Shown in pieces: positions 8,601 through 18,800 of a stretch of DNA of 64,000 nt. A program made the translations under genes and the position numbers. The first letter of the stretch is position 1; each line of letters starts with the position of its first letter. Under the pieces are notes generated by a model. The model ran no database searches and had not been told where the DNA came from. It worked only from the letters and a program-made list of their open reading frames with translations. Where the stretch lies: assembly GCF_014748335.1 (NCBI RefSeq), contig NZ_JAAVIY010000011.1, forward strand, positions 1-64,000. Direction: 5' to 3'. This DNA comes from Flavobacterium selenitireducens (GTDB lineage: Bacteria > Bacteroidota > Bacteroidia > Flavobacteriales > Flavobacteriaceae).

Positions 8601-9483
8601 TCGGAGCGGACGGTTGCGCCATGTCTTGTATGCGCTTGCCGTTATCGCCTTTGGCCGTCACGTAATAATACGAACGGTCGGCAAATTGGTTGATATGCGT
8701 CTGGCTGTCATCGTTCCAATTGTCGACGCCCTGGGCATAGAACAGGATATAATCGCCTGAGCCGAACGACCCGTCTTCCTCGCCAATGAAACGTATGGCG
8801 TTTTCTTCAAGATCGTAAGACGGCGTCTCGGAATTTCGCAGTGGCAACATCTGCCCGCCATTGCCATAGATCTTGATTTTCCTCGGATCGACGTTCGTAT
8901 TCATTCCGAGGCTCTGCAAAAAGCCTTTCGATATTTTGTAGACACCGGACTTTTCGACATAAAATCGATACCAATCACCCGTAGCCAGCGCCGAGTTCGA
9001 AATGGCGTTGACCGCATTGGAAAATTGCGGCCGCGCAGTCGCGTTTCCGGAAGAAAAAACATAGTTGAAAGAAACGAGTTTCCTGAAAACACCGTTCTCC
9101 TTTATTATAGGATGCAATCTGATGACGGCGTAATAGGAATCCCTGGCGTTTTTACTTTGCAAAGTCGCCTTCTGTACGGTTGGAACCGAGGCGGGTTTCA
9201 GATCGCCCAATGCGCTTTGGGAAATGGTTTCGTATACGACGTTGGACAACTGGAGTGAGGTCGGATTGACCGGTCCGTTTTGCGGAACCGAAAGCGTGTA
9301 GGACAAACTCATTTCCGCCCAGTCGAAATGCATGTTCGAAACGTTGAACTGCGGGATTCTCGCCTTGGAACCTCCGTTGACGTATTCGCTGACGTCGGTC
9401 CACGTCAGGGCAGCGGTTCCGCTCTGTTGCGAAAAACACAGGTTGGACAGGAAAAGGATGGAGAAGAGTACTGCTTTTTTCAT
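5632..9483 (-). CDS. porU: Type IX secretion system sortase PorU
   Basis: This 1283-residue surface peptidase of the C25 (gingipain) family cuts T9SS C-terminal signals and attaches cargo to the surface. It has a signal peptide (MKKAVLFSILFLSNLCFSQ), long beta-rich N-terminal regions, and a C25 domain whose likely catalytic dyad is His788 (in LGHGGED) and Cys822 (in TITCEFSRFD). The last 95 residues (NYPNPFTTYTQFWF onward) form a CTD-like domain that, as known for PorU, is probably kept rather than cleaved. It lies upstream of porV and divergent from gldJ, the order I recall for F. johnsoniae. Confidence 0.94.
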   Translation of the reverse strand: MKKAVLFSILFLSNLCFSQQSGTAALTWTDVSEYVNGGSKARIPQFNVSNMHFDWAEMSLSYTLSVPQNGPVNPTSLQLSNVVYETISQSALGDLKPASVPTVQKATLQSKNARDSYYAVIRLHPIIKENGVFRKLVSFNYVFSSGNATARPQFSNAVNAISNSALATGDWYRFYVEKSGVYKISKGFLQSLGMNTNVDPRKIKIYGNGGQMLPLRNSETPSYDLEENAIRFIGEEDGSFGSGDYILFYAQGVDNWNDDSQTHINQFADRSYYYVTAKGDNGKRIQDMAQPSAPTVNFTDFEDYQYHEKDLVNIVRLGRRWFGEQFNIENEQEFEFDFPGAVASSQANIRIYAAAAAYTPTNFEVQANGQAVGTLAISAIPATAETVHAYGNALVANVPASEELKIKLTYNNNGVPGSLGYLDHIIVRAKRQLKGYNKQFRFTADNSASVGVGQYQFSNAGNIPEVWDVTDIFNATKAVNASQATFSFNASLGDRRQYVVLDNSDLYAPKKESKSKVANQDIKGTIFRNQQGQFEDVDYLIIAPAKFSGPAEKLANFHRNYSALRTRVVTTEMIYQEFSSGKQDVSAIRNLAHYVYNNASGAANRLKYICLLGDASFDFKNRIPNNTNLIPAYHSLNSFQSNESSFISDDFFGMMDQDEGRLDGLNGNDLGGIDVAVGRIIANEVNQANQLVDKVIDYHDLRSYGAWRNNYVLVSDDADKSGDVELQVRQNQLGTAISAAKPFLNIEKVYLDSYEQETAAGGARYPKARQDLFNAFEKGALVFNYLGHGGEDGLSAERIWIKEDGESLSNRYKYPLFITITCEFSRFDNPYRPTAGEYTFWNPTGGAVSMITTVRSIGQSAAQNFNDTLSQYLLSYVNGNSTNTYVPIAEALRLAKNASLGISLNTNIVTFLGDPAMTLAIAKPQVRLTKINDIPLTGAIPDLQSLAYVKLSGEVADEFGNALPIYNGEVAVNVYDKEIGRTTLNNDGVGSLLNFTTLGETIFRGNATVNNGQFEVGFVVPRDIRVPVGNGRVSFYAKRGQILLDKTGYDTTIKIGGINVNAAEDNIGPTVKLYMNDQTFVNGGITNENPIFLAFLEDENGINTASGIGHDIVAILDGDEANPYLLNDYYEAELDNHRKGQLRFPFRNLEKGLHTITFKAWDVYNNLITAEIQFVVVGDDKIRLTNVLNYPNPFTTYTQFWFSHNKPFEPLDVQVQVMTVTGKVVWTKNQVVNTEGFLSREVVWDGKDDFGDRIGKGVYIYKLTVRSTLTNSQTEKIEKLVIL

Positions 9484-9690
9484 CAGAGATACTAACGCTT
9501 GCGCCCGCTAAATATTACGAAGCGTAAAAATAATTTATTTGGGAGTACAGATATAATAATTGAAACAAATTTCCGTTTTCAACGATTATGCGGCAGGAAA
9601 AGCCGACGAAAAGCGATTAATTTTCAATGATGTGTTGCAGTTTAACGATTTGTTATTATATTGCGCCACGAAATTTACACCTACTAAAGT

Positions 9691-11403
9691 ATGAAAGTAA
9701 ACAAAATTATGGCTATCAGACTGTTACTGGCTTCGGTAATAGTGGTCGGTTTTGCTTCTTGTAGCAAGAGTTCAAGCTCGAAAAACACCTCGAGCGCTAC
9801 GGGTTGGAAAATAAACGACAAAAAAGGCGGCTTTCAGTACAATTCTAAGTTCAAGAAGCAGGCTACTGCTCCTGGCCTTGTAATGGTCGAAGGCGGAACG
9901 TTTACCATGGGTAAGGTTCAGGACGACATCATGCACGACTGGAACAACTCCCCGAATCAGCAGCACGTTCAATCCTTTTATATGGATGAAACGGAAGTGA
10001 CCAACCTTATGTATATGGAATACCTTGACTGGCTGAAGCGTGTCTTCCCGCCGGATCAGGAGAATTATCAGCACATTTATGAAGGTGCTTGTCCGGACAC
10101 TTTGGTTTGGAGAAACCGCCTCGGATATAACGAAACCATGACGAACAATTACCTTCGTCACCCGGCTTATGCCAATTATCCTGTAGTAGGTGTGAACTGG
10201 ATCCAGGCTGTTGAATTCAGCAAGTGGAGAACAGACCGCGTCAATGAAAAGACACTTGAAGATCAGAAATACCTCAAGAAAGACGCAAAACTGGCTTCGA
10301 CTCCGGAGAGCTCTTTCTCTACGGAAACGTATTTGGCTGCACCGACGAAAACATACGGAGGAAACGAAGAGCTTGTCTTGAAAAGAGGAGCCAACGGACG
10401 CAGCAAGCCGCAAGGCACGAAAGCTGCTGACGGAACGACTTCCGAGCCTAAAAACGTTTACGCCCAAAGAACTTCAGGGCTTATCCTTCCTGAATATCGC
10501 CTTCCAACCGAGGCAGAGTGGGAATATGCCGCTGCCGCTGACGTAGGTCAACGCGAGTACAATATTTACAAAGGACAAAAGAAATATCCTTGGTCCGGAA
10601 GCTACACACGTTCTGGCAAACGTCAGGTGCGTGGTGACCAATTGGCTAACTTCAAGCAAGGAAAAGGAGATTACGGTGGAATCGCAGGATGGTCTGACGA
10701 TGGTGCCGATATCACGAACGCTGTTAAATCTTACCCTCCAAACGACTTCGGTCTTTATGACATGGCTGGTAACGTAGCAGAATGGGTTGCCGATGTTTAC
10801 CGTCCTATCGTTGACGATGAAGTAAGTGACTTCAACTATTACCGTGGTAACGTTTACATGAAGAACAAGATCGGTGAAGACGGAAAAGTTGAAATCGTAA
10901 CAACTGAAAACATCGCTTACGACACGCTTTCAAACGGAAAGATCATCGCCAGAAATTTCCCTGGGGAAATTGCAAGGGTTCCTGTTGACGAAAAAGAAAC
11001 GTACCTTCGTGTGAATTTCGATAAGTCGGACAACCGTAACTTCCGCGATGGTGACAAGCAATCGACACGTTATTTCGATGTTGGTGCTGAAGATGCCGAT
11101 ACCGATAAGAACAAAGCTGCCGACAGCCGCAAGATGTACGATTCGCCTGACCACAACGTATCTGCCGACAGTTTGGGCAATATGGTTCGCGCTTACGATA
11201 AATCGAACAAGAGAACGACTTTGATCAACGACGACGTTCGCGTTTACAAAGGAGGATCTTGGAGAGACCGCGCTTACTGGCTCGATCCTGCACAGAGGAG
11301 ATACTTCCCTCAGGATATGGCTACGGATTATATCGGTTTCCGTTGCGCTATGTCAAGAGTAGGTCCGAAATCGGATAAAAAGAAAAAAGCAAGACATCAC
11401 TAA
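9691..11403 (+). CDS. gldJ: Gliding motility lipoprotein GldJ
   Basis: This 570-residue outer-membrane lipoprotein of the gliding/T9SS machinery is related to GldK. Its lipobox puts the acylated Cys at position 24 (GFASC), followed by a Ser/Lys/Thr-rich tether. The rest is a formylglycine-generating-enzyme/sulfatase-modifying-like fold: APGLVMVEGGTFTMG near residue 65, MDETEVTNLMYMEYLDW, LPTEAEWEYAA, FGLYDMAGNVAEWVADVY and a C-terminal GGSWRDRAYWLDPAQRRY. In GldJ and GldK this fold is structural, not enzymatic. Tail residues are basic (KSDKKKKARHH). The gene is divergent from porU; 207 bases separate them and I see only a poor promoter match (TTG with a degenerate -7 near 9657). A strong hairpin follows the stop. 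Confidence 0.95.
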   Translation: MKVNKIMAIRLLLASVIVVGFASCSKSSSSKNTSSATGWKINDKKGGFQYNSKFKKQATAPGLVMVEGGTFTMGKVQDDIMHDWNNSPNQQHVQSFYMDETEVTNLMYMEYLDWLKRVFPPDQENYQHIYEGACPDTLVWRNRLGYNETMTNNYLRHPAYANYPVVGVNWIQAVEFSKWRTDRVNEKTLEDQKYLKKDAKLASTPESSFSTETYLAAPTKTYGGNEELVLKRGANGRSKPQGTKAADGTTSEPKNVYAQRTSGLILPEYRLPTEAEWEYAAAADVGQREYNIYKGQKKYPWSGSYTRSGKRQVRGDQLANFKQGKGDYGGIAGWSDDGADITNAVKSYPPNDFGLYDMAGNVAEWVADVYRPIVDDEVSDFNYYRGNVYMKNKIGEDGKVEIVTTENIAYDTLSNGKIIARNFPGEIARVPVDEKETYLRVNFDKSDNRNFRDGDKQSTRYFDVGAEDADTDKNKAADSRKMYDSPDHNVSADSLGNMVRAYDKSNKRTTLINDDVRVYKGGSWRDRAYWLDPAQRRYFPQDMATDYIGFRCAMSRVGPKSDKKKKARHH

Positions 11404-11424
11404 TCGAGTGATTGGAAAATAACC

Positions 11425-11456
11425 AGAAAGCCCTAATTTAGGGCTTTCTTTTTTTT
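11425..11456 (+). terminator. Hairpin terminator or attenuator ending at the murF start codon
   Basis: AGAAAGCCCT (11425-11434) pairs with AGGGCTTTCT (11440-11449) across a 5-base loop. A run of seven T ends at 11456 and the murF ATG begins at 11457. The structure is a textbook terminator, but it leaves no room for a separate murF promoter. Confidence 0.85.
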
Positions 11457-12740
11457 ATGACTTTACCCGAAATTTACAATCTGTTTCGCGCTACGTCCGG
11501 TATCGCGACCGACACGCGCAAGATTGGGCAGGATGCAATGTTCGTAGCCATAAAAGGCGAGCGGTTCGATGCTAATACGTTTGCGTCCGAAGCGCTGCAG
11601 AAAGGCGCGGCCTATGTCGTTATTGACAATCCCGAATATTTTATCGATGAGCGGACGATCGTCGTCGAAGACAGTCTTGTCGCGCTGCAACAGCTGGCAG
11701 CTTATCATCGTCAGCAACTCGCCATTCCGATTGTCGGGCTCACCGGAAGCAACGGGAAAACAACGACAAAGGAACTTATCAACGCAGTGTTGTCGAGGAA
11801 ATTTAAGGTCGTGGCTACGATAGGCAATCTCAACAACCACATTGGCGTGCCACTTACGTTGTTGTCATTCACGCCGGATACGCAAATCGGGATTGTTGAA
11901 ATGGGTGCCAACCATCAGAAAGAAATTGAGTTTCTTTGCGGAATCGCGACGCCCGACGTCGGCTACATCACCAACTTCGGAAAAGCGCATCTCGAAGGTT
12001 TCGGAGGCGTTGAAGGCGTGATCAAAGGAAAAAGCGAACTTTATACGTATCTGAAGCAAAACAACAAGACGGCTATCGTAAATGCGGACGATGCGATCCA
12101 AATCGAGAAATCGGAAGGGATCGACCGGTTTACGTTTGGAACAGCGGCAAATGTAGATGTCGCGATCGGACGTGTTTCGGCTAATCCTTTCGTGGCCGCG
12201 TGGTTTGACGGAATTGAGGTGCGTTCGAACCTGATCGGGAGTTATAATGCGAACAATATAAGCGCTGCGATCGCGATAGGAAAATATTTCAACGTTGCCG
12301 ATGTGGACATCAAGCATGCGATCGAAGTTTACGTTCCCGCCAACAACCGTTCACAATTGATTACGCGCGGCGCCGGCGAAATCATCCTCGATGCCTATAA
12401 TGCCAATCCTAGCAGCATGGCGGCGGCAACGGCAAATTTCCTCGCACTGGACAAAAGCGACAAAGTCATGATTCTCGGCGATATGTTCGAGCTCGGGCAG
12501 GAGTCCGCTGATGAACACGCACAGCTTGTGGCATCGCTCAAAGGTAAGGGCGTGAGCGCGCATTTTATCGGAAACGACTTTTTCCGTAACCGAATTGACG
12601 ACGAGCAGTTGCACTTTTATCCCGATTTCGAAAGTTTCATCTCCTCCGATGTCGTCAACACATTGTCCGACAAAACTTTGCTTATTAAAGGATCGAGGGG
12701 AATGGCATTGGAACGCATCCTCGATTACTTGCCGGTTTAG
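11457..12740 (+). CDS. murF: UDP-N-acetylmuramoyl-tripeptide--D-alanyl-D-alanine ligase
   Basis: This 427-residue Mur ligase adds D-Ala-D-Ala to the UDP-MurNAc-tripeptide in the cytoplasm, the last soluble step of peptidoglycan precursor synthesis. The ATP loop GSNGKTTT is at 97-104; the N-terminal part has the family's TDTRKI and F-A-I-K-G-E-R-F-D-A-N motifs; EMGANHQKEI and ILDAYNANPSSM are the middle and C-terminal signatures. The length is normal for the family. It follows gldJ by 53 bases, which contain a strong hairpin. The stop overlaps the stop of the convergent PUL regulator by 4 bases (12737-12740). Confidence 0.95.
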   Translation: MTLPEIYNLFRATSGIATDTRKIGQDAMFVAIKGERFDANTFASEALQKGAAYVVIDNPEYFIDERTIVVEDSLVALQQLAAYHRQQLAIPIVGLTGSNGKTTTKELINAVLSRKFKVVATIGNLNNHIGVPLTLLSFTPDTQIGIVEMGANHQKEIEFLCGIATPDVGYITNFGKAHLEGFGGVEGVIKGKSELYTYLKQNNKTAIVNADDAIQIEKSEGIDRFTFGTAANVDVAIGRVSANPFVAAWFDGIEVRSNLIGSYNANNISAAIAIGKYFNVADVDIKHAIEVYVPANNRSQLITRGAGEIILDAYNANPSSMAAATANFLALDKSDKVMILGDMFELGQESADEHAQLVASLKGKGVSAHFIGNDFFRNRIDDEQLHFYPDFESFISSDVVNTLSDKTLLIKGSRGMALERILDYLPV

Positions 12741-15667
12741 ATTCGCATCAGGTAGCCCGTAAGATTCTCCTTCTTTTCAAGGTTTAATTTTTTGCGCAAC
12801 CGGTAACGGGCAAGTTCCACGCCTCCATTGGAAATGTTCATGATTTCGGCTATTTCCTTGGTAGACATGTTCATTAGCAGATACGTCGAAAGATCCAATT
12901 CGCGCGGCGTAATGTCGGGATGTTTTTCCTTGAGTCTTTTGAGGAAATCGAAATGTACGTTCCGGATGTGTTTCTCGAGGTCGTTCCAGCTTTTGTCTGC
13001 ATTTACCTCCTTAATGATGCTCTTGTTAAGTTTGGAAAGCTGGAATTTTGCCGCCTCGTCAAGGCTTTCGGTATCGATTTCCTTCATCTTGTAGATGATG
13101 CCGTTCAACACCTTGTTCTTCTTGACGACTTGTAACGAATTGTTCACTAATTCCTTGTCTTTCGAAAGGATTTTGATCTTGAGCTTCTCGTTTTGCAGGC
13201 GTTCGATTTCTTTCTCGAGGTCGTATTGCTCCTGTCGTATGCGCGATTCTTTCTCGAGATAGATTTTGCGTTGCTCTACGGTCTCGAAATATTTGTTGCG
13301 CCTTATCTGTAGTCTCACCCTGCGTCGGGTCAGGTAAATCGCCAGGATGCCCAATGCCAAATAGGCGACGTAAGCCAGCCAATGCCGGTACCACGGTGGC
13401 GAAATGCTGAAGTTGAACGACGTTGCGTCCGATTGTATTCCGTACGAGTTGCGCACCTTGACCATCATCGTATAGTCGCCTTCGCGCAAATTGGTGTATT
13501 CTTTAATAGAAACATTGGTCCAATTGCTCCACTTTTCATCGAATCCGCTGAGGCGATAAGAATATTCGAGATTCTCGAGATTTTCATACATAGGCGCCGC
13601 AAATACGAACTTTACATTATTCGAACGATACCGAAGTTCGTGTCCGTCGATTTTCCCGCCGATATTCGCTACTTGCAATGTGTCGCCTGGAAACGAGAAG
13701 TTCCGGATGAAGACTTTTGGCTTGTTTTCCTCTTTGCGGAACAGGGACGCGTCGTAATGCGCCAAACCGTCCGTAAGACCGATGAGGATGTCATTCCTGT
13801 CAATCGTGTTGACCGACACATAATCGTTGACCAGAAATCCGGTAAGATTGGAAAGGCCAGCGACGCTATTGGCGTAGGAGCCGTCCGGTCGTTTTAGTAA
13901 AAGGCCCATGGATTCGTTGAACACATACCACAGGTTGCCGAGTTTATCCTGCTCGATGAACCGGGCAGTAGGCAGGTCCTTGAACATTGAAGTGTACTTT
14001 GTTTCCGGGACAAAGCCGTCGACATCCAATGCATACGTATAAAATTTGTTGTTGCTTTGGAAGTAGATTTTATTGTCGAGGCGCTGCATGCTCCCAATCC
14101 CTTTTTGACGGTCGCCGAGACGGTCGTATATTTTGACGGAACTGAACTTGCTCAGGTCGCTGCTGAGCTTCATTCGGTACACAAGGTTGTCCTTTCGGAG
14201 CCACACTGTGTTTCCATCGACCTCAAACGTGTTGGCGGACTTGTTTAGCCCGTCCACATAATTGACGAACTTCCAGTCATTATCCGCTTTTTTGAAGATC
14301 GTGAAACCTTGGTAATTGGATCCGATGTAATAGCCATCGGTATTCGGCAGTCGCTTTATGCCCCAATAACCGTTGGGATCAAGGTTTTTGACGATTTTAT
14401 TGCCTTTGATTTGGAGCAGTCCGCGGTTGTGGCCGCAAAAAAGTTGCCCTTCCACAACTTGGATATTCCACGCCTGGCCGGTGGTCCCGGGCACCAATAC
14501 AAAAGAATCTTCCTTGAAAGGCTTGCTCCATTTATGATAGAACAGGCCTTGGTTCGTCGCAACATATAAATAGCCGTCATACACAGCCGAAGCGTACACC
14601 GTACTCAATTCGAAACTCGAAGAAAAGTAGGTGAACGGTGAGCTTTCGTTTACAAATGCGATCCCGTTGTCGAGCCCGAGCCATAAGTTCGAGCGGTTGT
14701 CTACGAACGAGCTAAGTACGGTGTTGTTCTGTATGCCCTTTTTTCGGTTTATGTGTTGGATGATCTTTCCGTTCATGTCGCAAATGATCATGCCGTCGAG
14801 AACCGAATTGAGCACGATAAAATTATTTTGTATCATTTCCCCTCCCAGGCAACTATTGCGCCTCATAAAGGCGTCGGCTTCTGTCTTCCAGGGAGTGACC
14901 TGCCCATTTTGATACAGGAACAGGCCTTCGTCGATGGTGGCGATCAACCACTTTTTGGCGTCGATCGCGATGATTCCCCAAACTTCGGTATTGTTGAAGA
15001 CGGCCGTGTTCGGAAGTGGGTCGAATTGTCCGTCATTATATTCGAGCAACCCATTGCCCACATCCTGGTAAACCAGCGATCCGTTGACTTCGAACGAAAA
15101 TTGAAAGCGATTGGGAGCTTCTGCCTGTCTCAGGTTTTTTCCGTCGAAGATGTAATTCTTTTCAAACGACTGAAAAATGATTTTTGCATCTATGGCGTGT
15201 ATTTTCCAGATCAGGTCGATTTGAGAGCGGTGATTTTTATTGACGAGCAACGCCAGGGATGTATATTTCAACTTCCCTTTTGCATCGGGGCTAAAGTAAC
15301 CGAATTCGTTATATCCGCCGACAAATATCTGCGAACCTTTGATTTTCAGGCTTCTTATCGCAGTATTATTCGGTAGCCGATACGTTTTCCAAGATGACCC
15401 GTCAAATTGTAACAAACCATCGTTGTTGGCAAAGTACATCGTTCCGTTGGCGTCCTGTCCGATGTTCCAATTCTGTGTTCCGGCCTTATAATCCGTGCGT
15501 TTGAAGTTAGAAATCTCCGGAAGGCCGGTATTTTTAATCTGGGCGTGAGCCGACGGTGTGCAAAATGTGACGAAAACGATGTAAATTAATTTGGCGTCGA
15601 GGAAAAGATGAGTTGGGAGTAAAGCTATGGTTTTAAGATATTTATTTACTACAACGTTGTAAAGCAT
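12737..15667 (-). CDS. Membrane-anchored PUL regulator: sensor propeller, Y_Y_Y domain, LuxR-type HTH
   Basis: This 976-residue regulator has a signal or anchor segment ending near AHAQ (about residue 42), a long extracytoplasmic beta-propeller sensor (repeats such as GTMYFANNDGLLQFDG), a Y_Y_Y domain (about 690-752, YRLSGFDEKWSNW), one transmembrane helix (about 760-780), a cytoplasmic coiled coil rich in Glu, Lys and Gln, and a C-terminal LuxR-type helix-turn-helix (about 919-965, TPRELDLSTYLLMNMSTKEI). No kinase, receiver or phosphorylation domain is present, unlike hybrid two-component PUL regulators. Divergent orientation 227 bases from susC implies control of the neighbouring glycan genes. 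This architecture is known in Bacteroidota; how the signal crosses the membrane is not clear from sequence. Confidence 0.88.
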   Translation of the reverse strand: MLYNVVVNKYLKTIALLPTHLFLDAKLIYIVFVTFCTPSAHAQIKNTGLPEISNFKRTDYKAGTQNWNIGQDANGTMYFANNDGLLQFDGSSWKTYRLPNNTAIRSLKIKGSQIFVGGYNEFGYFSPDAKGKLKYTSLALLVNKNHRSQIDLIWKIHAIDAKIIFQSFEKNYIFDGKNLRQAEAPNRFQFSFEVNGSLVYQDVGNGLLEYNDGQFDPLPNTAVFNNTEVWGIIAIDAKKWLIATIDEGLFLYQNGQVTPWKTEADAFMRRNSCLGGEMIQNNFIVLNSVLDGMIICDMNGKIIQHINRKKGIQNNTVLSSFVDNRSNLWLGLDNGIAFVNESSPFTYFSSSFELSTVYASAVYDGYLYVATNQGLFYHKWSKPFKEDSFVLVPGTTGQAWNIQVVEGQLFCGHNRGLLQIKGNKIVKNLDPNGYWGIKRLPNTDGYYIGSNYQGFTIFKKADNDWKFVNYVDGLNKSANTFEVDGNTVWLRKDNLVYRMKLSSDLSKFSSVKIYDRLGDRQKGIGSMQRLDNKIYFQSNNKFYTYALDVDGFVPETKYTSMFKDLPTARFIEQDKLGNLWYVFNESMGLLLKRPDGSYANSVAGLSNLTGFLVNDYVSVNTIDRNDILIGLTDGLAHYDASLFRKEENKPKVFIRNFSFPGDTLQVANIGGKIDGHELRYRSNNVKFVFAAPMYENLENLEYSYRLSGFDEKWSNWTNVSIKEYTNLREGDYTMMVKVRNSYGIQSDATSFNFSISPPWYRHWLAYVAYLALGILAIYLTRRRVRLQIRRNKYFETVEQRKIYLEKESRIRQEQYDLEKEIERLQNEKLKIKILSKDKELVNNSLQVVKKNKVLNGIIYKMKEIDTESLDEAAKFQLSKLNKSIIKEVNADKSWNDLEKHIRNVHFDFLKRLKEKHPDITPRELDLSTYLLMNMSTKEIAEIMNISNGGVELARYRLRKKLNLEKKENLTGYLMRI

Positions 15668-15824
15668 AAGGGTTTCAATTGTAAGGGTAGATAAGTTTGG
15701 TTAACATTTTTATAACATCGTAAAAATAAAAATAATTCGTTTTAAAACAATAAGTTATAAATTATTTGATAAGGTTTTGTAGTGTTTTGATTTCTTGTCT
15801 GATGTGTTTTTGTAATGATTTTGG

Positions 15825-15856
15825 TTGGGAATATGTAATATTTATATTTAATATTG
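15825..15856 (+). promoter_or_regulatory. Promoter of the PUL (susC) operon
   Basis: TTG (15825-15827), a 21-base spacer, then TAATATTG (15849-15856), one mismatch from TAnnTTTG. The start would be near 15862, giving a leader of about 33 bases before the SusC ATG. The whole 15668-15894 spacer is very AT-rich and must hold the regulator's binding sites. Confidence 0.5.
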
Positions 15857-15894
15857 TAGCAAATCAATAATTAACTAACCAAAAAATCAGAAAA

Positions 15895-18800
15895 ATGAAA
15901 TTTAAAAAAGTACTATTTTTTTGTATTTCGGCTCTTCTGTTTTCCTTTATCGGACATGCCCAAAACTTAAGCATTACCGGTAAAGTTACTGACGAGACAG
16001 GTTTGCCGGTTCCGGGCACAACCGTGACAGTAAAAGGAACACAAACAGCGTCGATGACAGATATCGATGGTAATTACCAGATTTCCGCACCCTCTAACGG
16101 AACGTTGGTATTTTCGTTTATCGGTTACCAAACGCTTGAACAGGCTATTAATGGTAACGCAAGGCAGGACGCCAGGATAACGTCTTCGGCTGAAGCGCTC
16201 GAAGAAGTTGTCGTCGTGGGTTACGGCACGCAAAAGAAAAGTGTCGTTACCGGTGCGATTTCAAAAGTGCGCGCCCAGGATTTGGAAAACCAGCCTGTTA
16301 CGCGCGTCGAGCAATCGTTGCAAGGTAGGACTTCCGGTGTGATCGTAGCTGCAAATGCCGGTCAACCAGGATCTGCTGCGACGGTAAGGGTTCGTGGTGT
16401 CACCACTCTAAATGACAACGATCCGTTGTATGTGGTCGACGGTATTCTTGTAGATGCTACAGCCGTTCAGTATCTTAACCAGTACGATATCGAATCGATG
16501 GAAGTTCTTAAAGACGCTTCCGCATCAATTTACGGTACGCGTGCCGCGGGTGGTGTTATCGTAATCACTACCAAAAAAGGTAAATCAGGGAAGTTGTCAT
16601 TGAATTACAATGGGTTTGCCGGTTTTCAAAATGAGGCTCGCCGAGTAGGCGTGTTGAACGCGTCACAATATGCCACACTCAGAAATGAGGCGCATATCAA
16701 CGGGGGCGGATCTCCAGGCGGACTGCCTTTTCCTGATCCTCAGTCTTATGGTAGAGGAACGGACTGGCAAGACCAGATTTTCCAAAATGCTTTCAGGGAA
16801 TCACACGATTTGAGCATCAGCGGAGGAAACGATAAATCTAATTTCTACGCCTCGTTCAGCTTGATCGATCAGGAAGGTATTGTTATGCCGTCTATTTCGC
16901 GTTACCAGAGAAAAACGTTCCGTTTGAACTCTGACCACAAAATCACGAATTTCTTGCGCATCGGCCAAACGGCGACGTATACGAACGAGAAAAACATCGG
17001 TCTTGGAAACACGAACAGTGAATTCGGTGGGCCTTTGGCTTCTGCATTGAACCTTGACCCTATTACGCCGGTCTTGATGCCGAACCCGACTCCGGGCATG
17101 CCGTTTTACAACAACCCGCGTGCTGTCCGAAACGAGGACGGCATACTTTACGGAATTTCTCCTTATGTCTCTAACGAAATGTCGAACCCGTTGGCTTATG
17201 CTCAAACGCGCATGGGTAATTTCGGATGGGCCGACAATTTTTCAGGAAACATTTACGCCGAACTCGAACCGATCGCTGGTTTGAAATGGCGTACAACGGC
17301 GTCCGGAAAACTTGCTTATTACGGAAGCCAGGCGTTTACACCTGAGTATTTTCTTACGCCAATCTTGAGCGCTACCGAAAACAACTTCTACAGAGAAAAG
17401 AGATCGAACTTTTTCTGGAGTATCGAAAATACGTTGAGCTACGCAAGAGCTATAAAAGATCACAATATCAGCGTGCTCTTGGGTCAAGGATCTTACGTTT
17501 GGGAAGGTGAGGAAGGACAAGGTACCACATTCTTCAACCTGCCTATTACAAGATGGCAGGATGCATCCTTCAATTTCCCTGTGCCAATCGAGGACCAGAC
17601 AACTTGGGCTGCGACGGGTCAGGACATTAAGTTGACATCTTTGTTCGCGAGGTTGAACTACGACTACAAGGAAAAATACCTATTGTCTGCTTTGATTCGC
17701 CGCGACGGTTCAACGAACTTCGGTGCTAACAATAAATTCGGAAACTTCCCGTCGATTTCTATTGGGTGGGTTCCAACCAAGGAAGGTTTTTGGCCTGAAA
17801 ATGATTACGTGACACAATTGAAACTTCGTGCGAGTTACGGTGTTGCAGGAAACGATAGAGGTACCGAACCTTTCTCCTTTGCGTCTATAGTTGGAGGTGG
17901 GTTTAATTACACATATGGTCCTGGCGGATCTGTTGCAATCGGAAATACCATTCTTCGTCCAGCCAACCCGAATCTTAAGTGGGAAGAAACTACGAATCGC
18001 AACGTTGCCGTCGACCTGACTTTGATGAACAATCTTACCCTTACGGTTGACGTATTCAACAAAAAAACGACTGGTATCCTTAGAGCCCTACCGATTCCGG
18101 GATATGTTGGACTTGGCAACCCGCTAGCTAACCTCGGCGAAGTGGAAAACAAAGGAGTTGAATTTGAACTTGGCTACAGAAAATCTTTTGGGGATTTCAA
18201 GGTCGGAGTCAACGGAAACATTTCATTCTTAAAAAATAAGATCAACTCGATTGCGCCGGATGTAGATTTTTATGACGTTGCTAACGTCCAATCTTCAACT
18301 TACCAAATTTCGCGCAACCAAGTTGGAGAATCATTCGGATCGTTCTACGGTTTTGTGACGCAAGGTATCTTCCAGAACCAAGCTGAGATCGACGCGTATG
18401 TTGGTCCTGATGGTTCGCCAATCCAGCCAAATGCGGTTCCAGGTGATTTCCGTTGGAAGGATTTGAATAACGATGGTTCGATTGATGGTGATGACCGAAA
18501 AGTGATCGGGAAACCGCTTCCTGACTATACTTACGGTATAACGGTGAACTTTGAGTACAAAAACTTTGACCTAAGTATCTTCGGACAAGGTGTTGGAGGC
18601 AACCAGATCTACAACGGTTTGCGTCGTCTTGACCTTGGTAACGCCAACTGGCAGAACAATGCCCTTAACAGATGGACAGGTGAAGGAACTTCCAACTCTT
18701 ACCCGCGTGTTTCCACAACGGATAACAACCGCAACTTCAGTAACCCGTCTACTTTTTATCTTGAAGATGGCGACTACTTCCGCATCAAAACGATACAATT

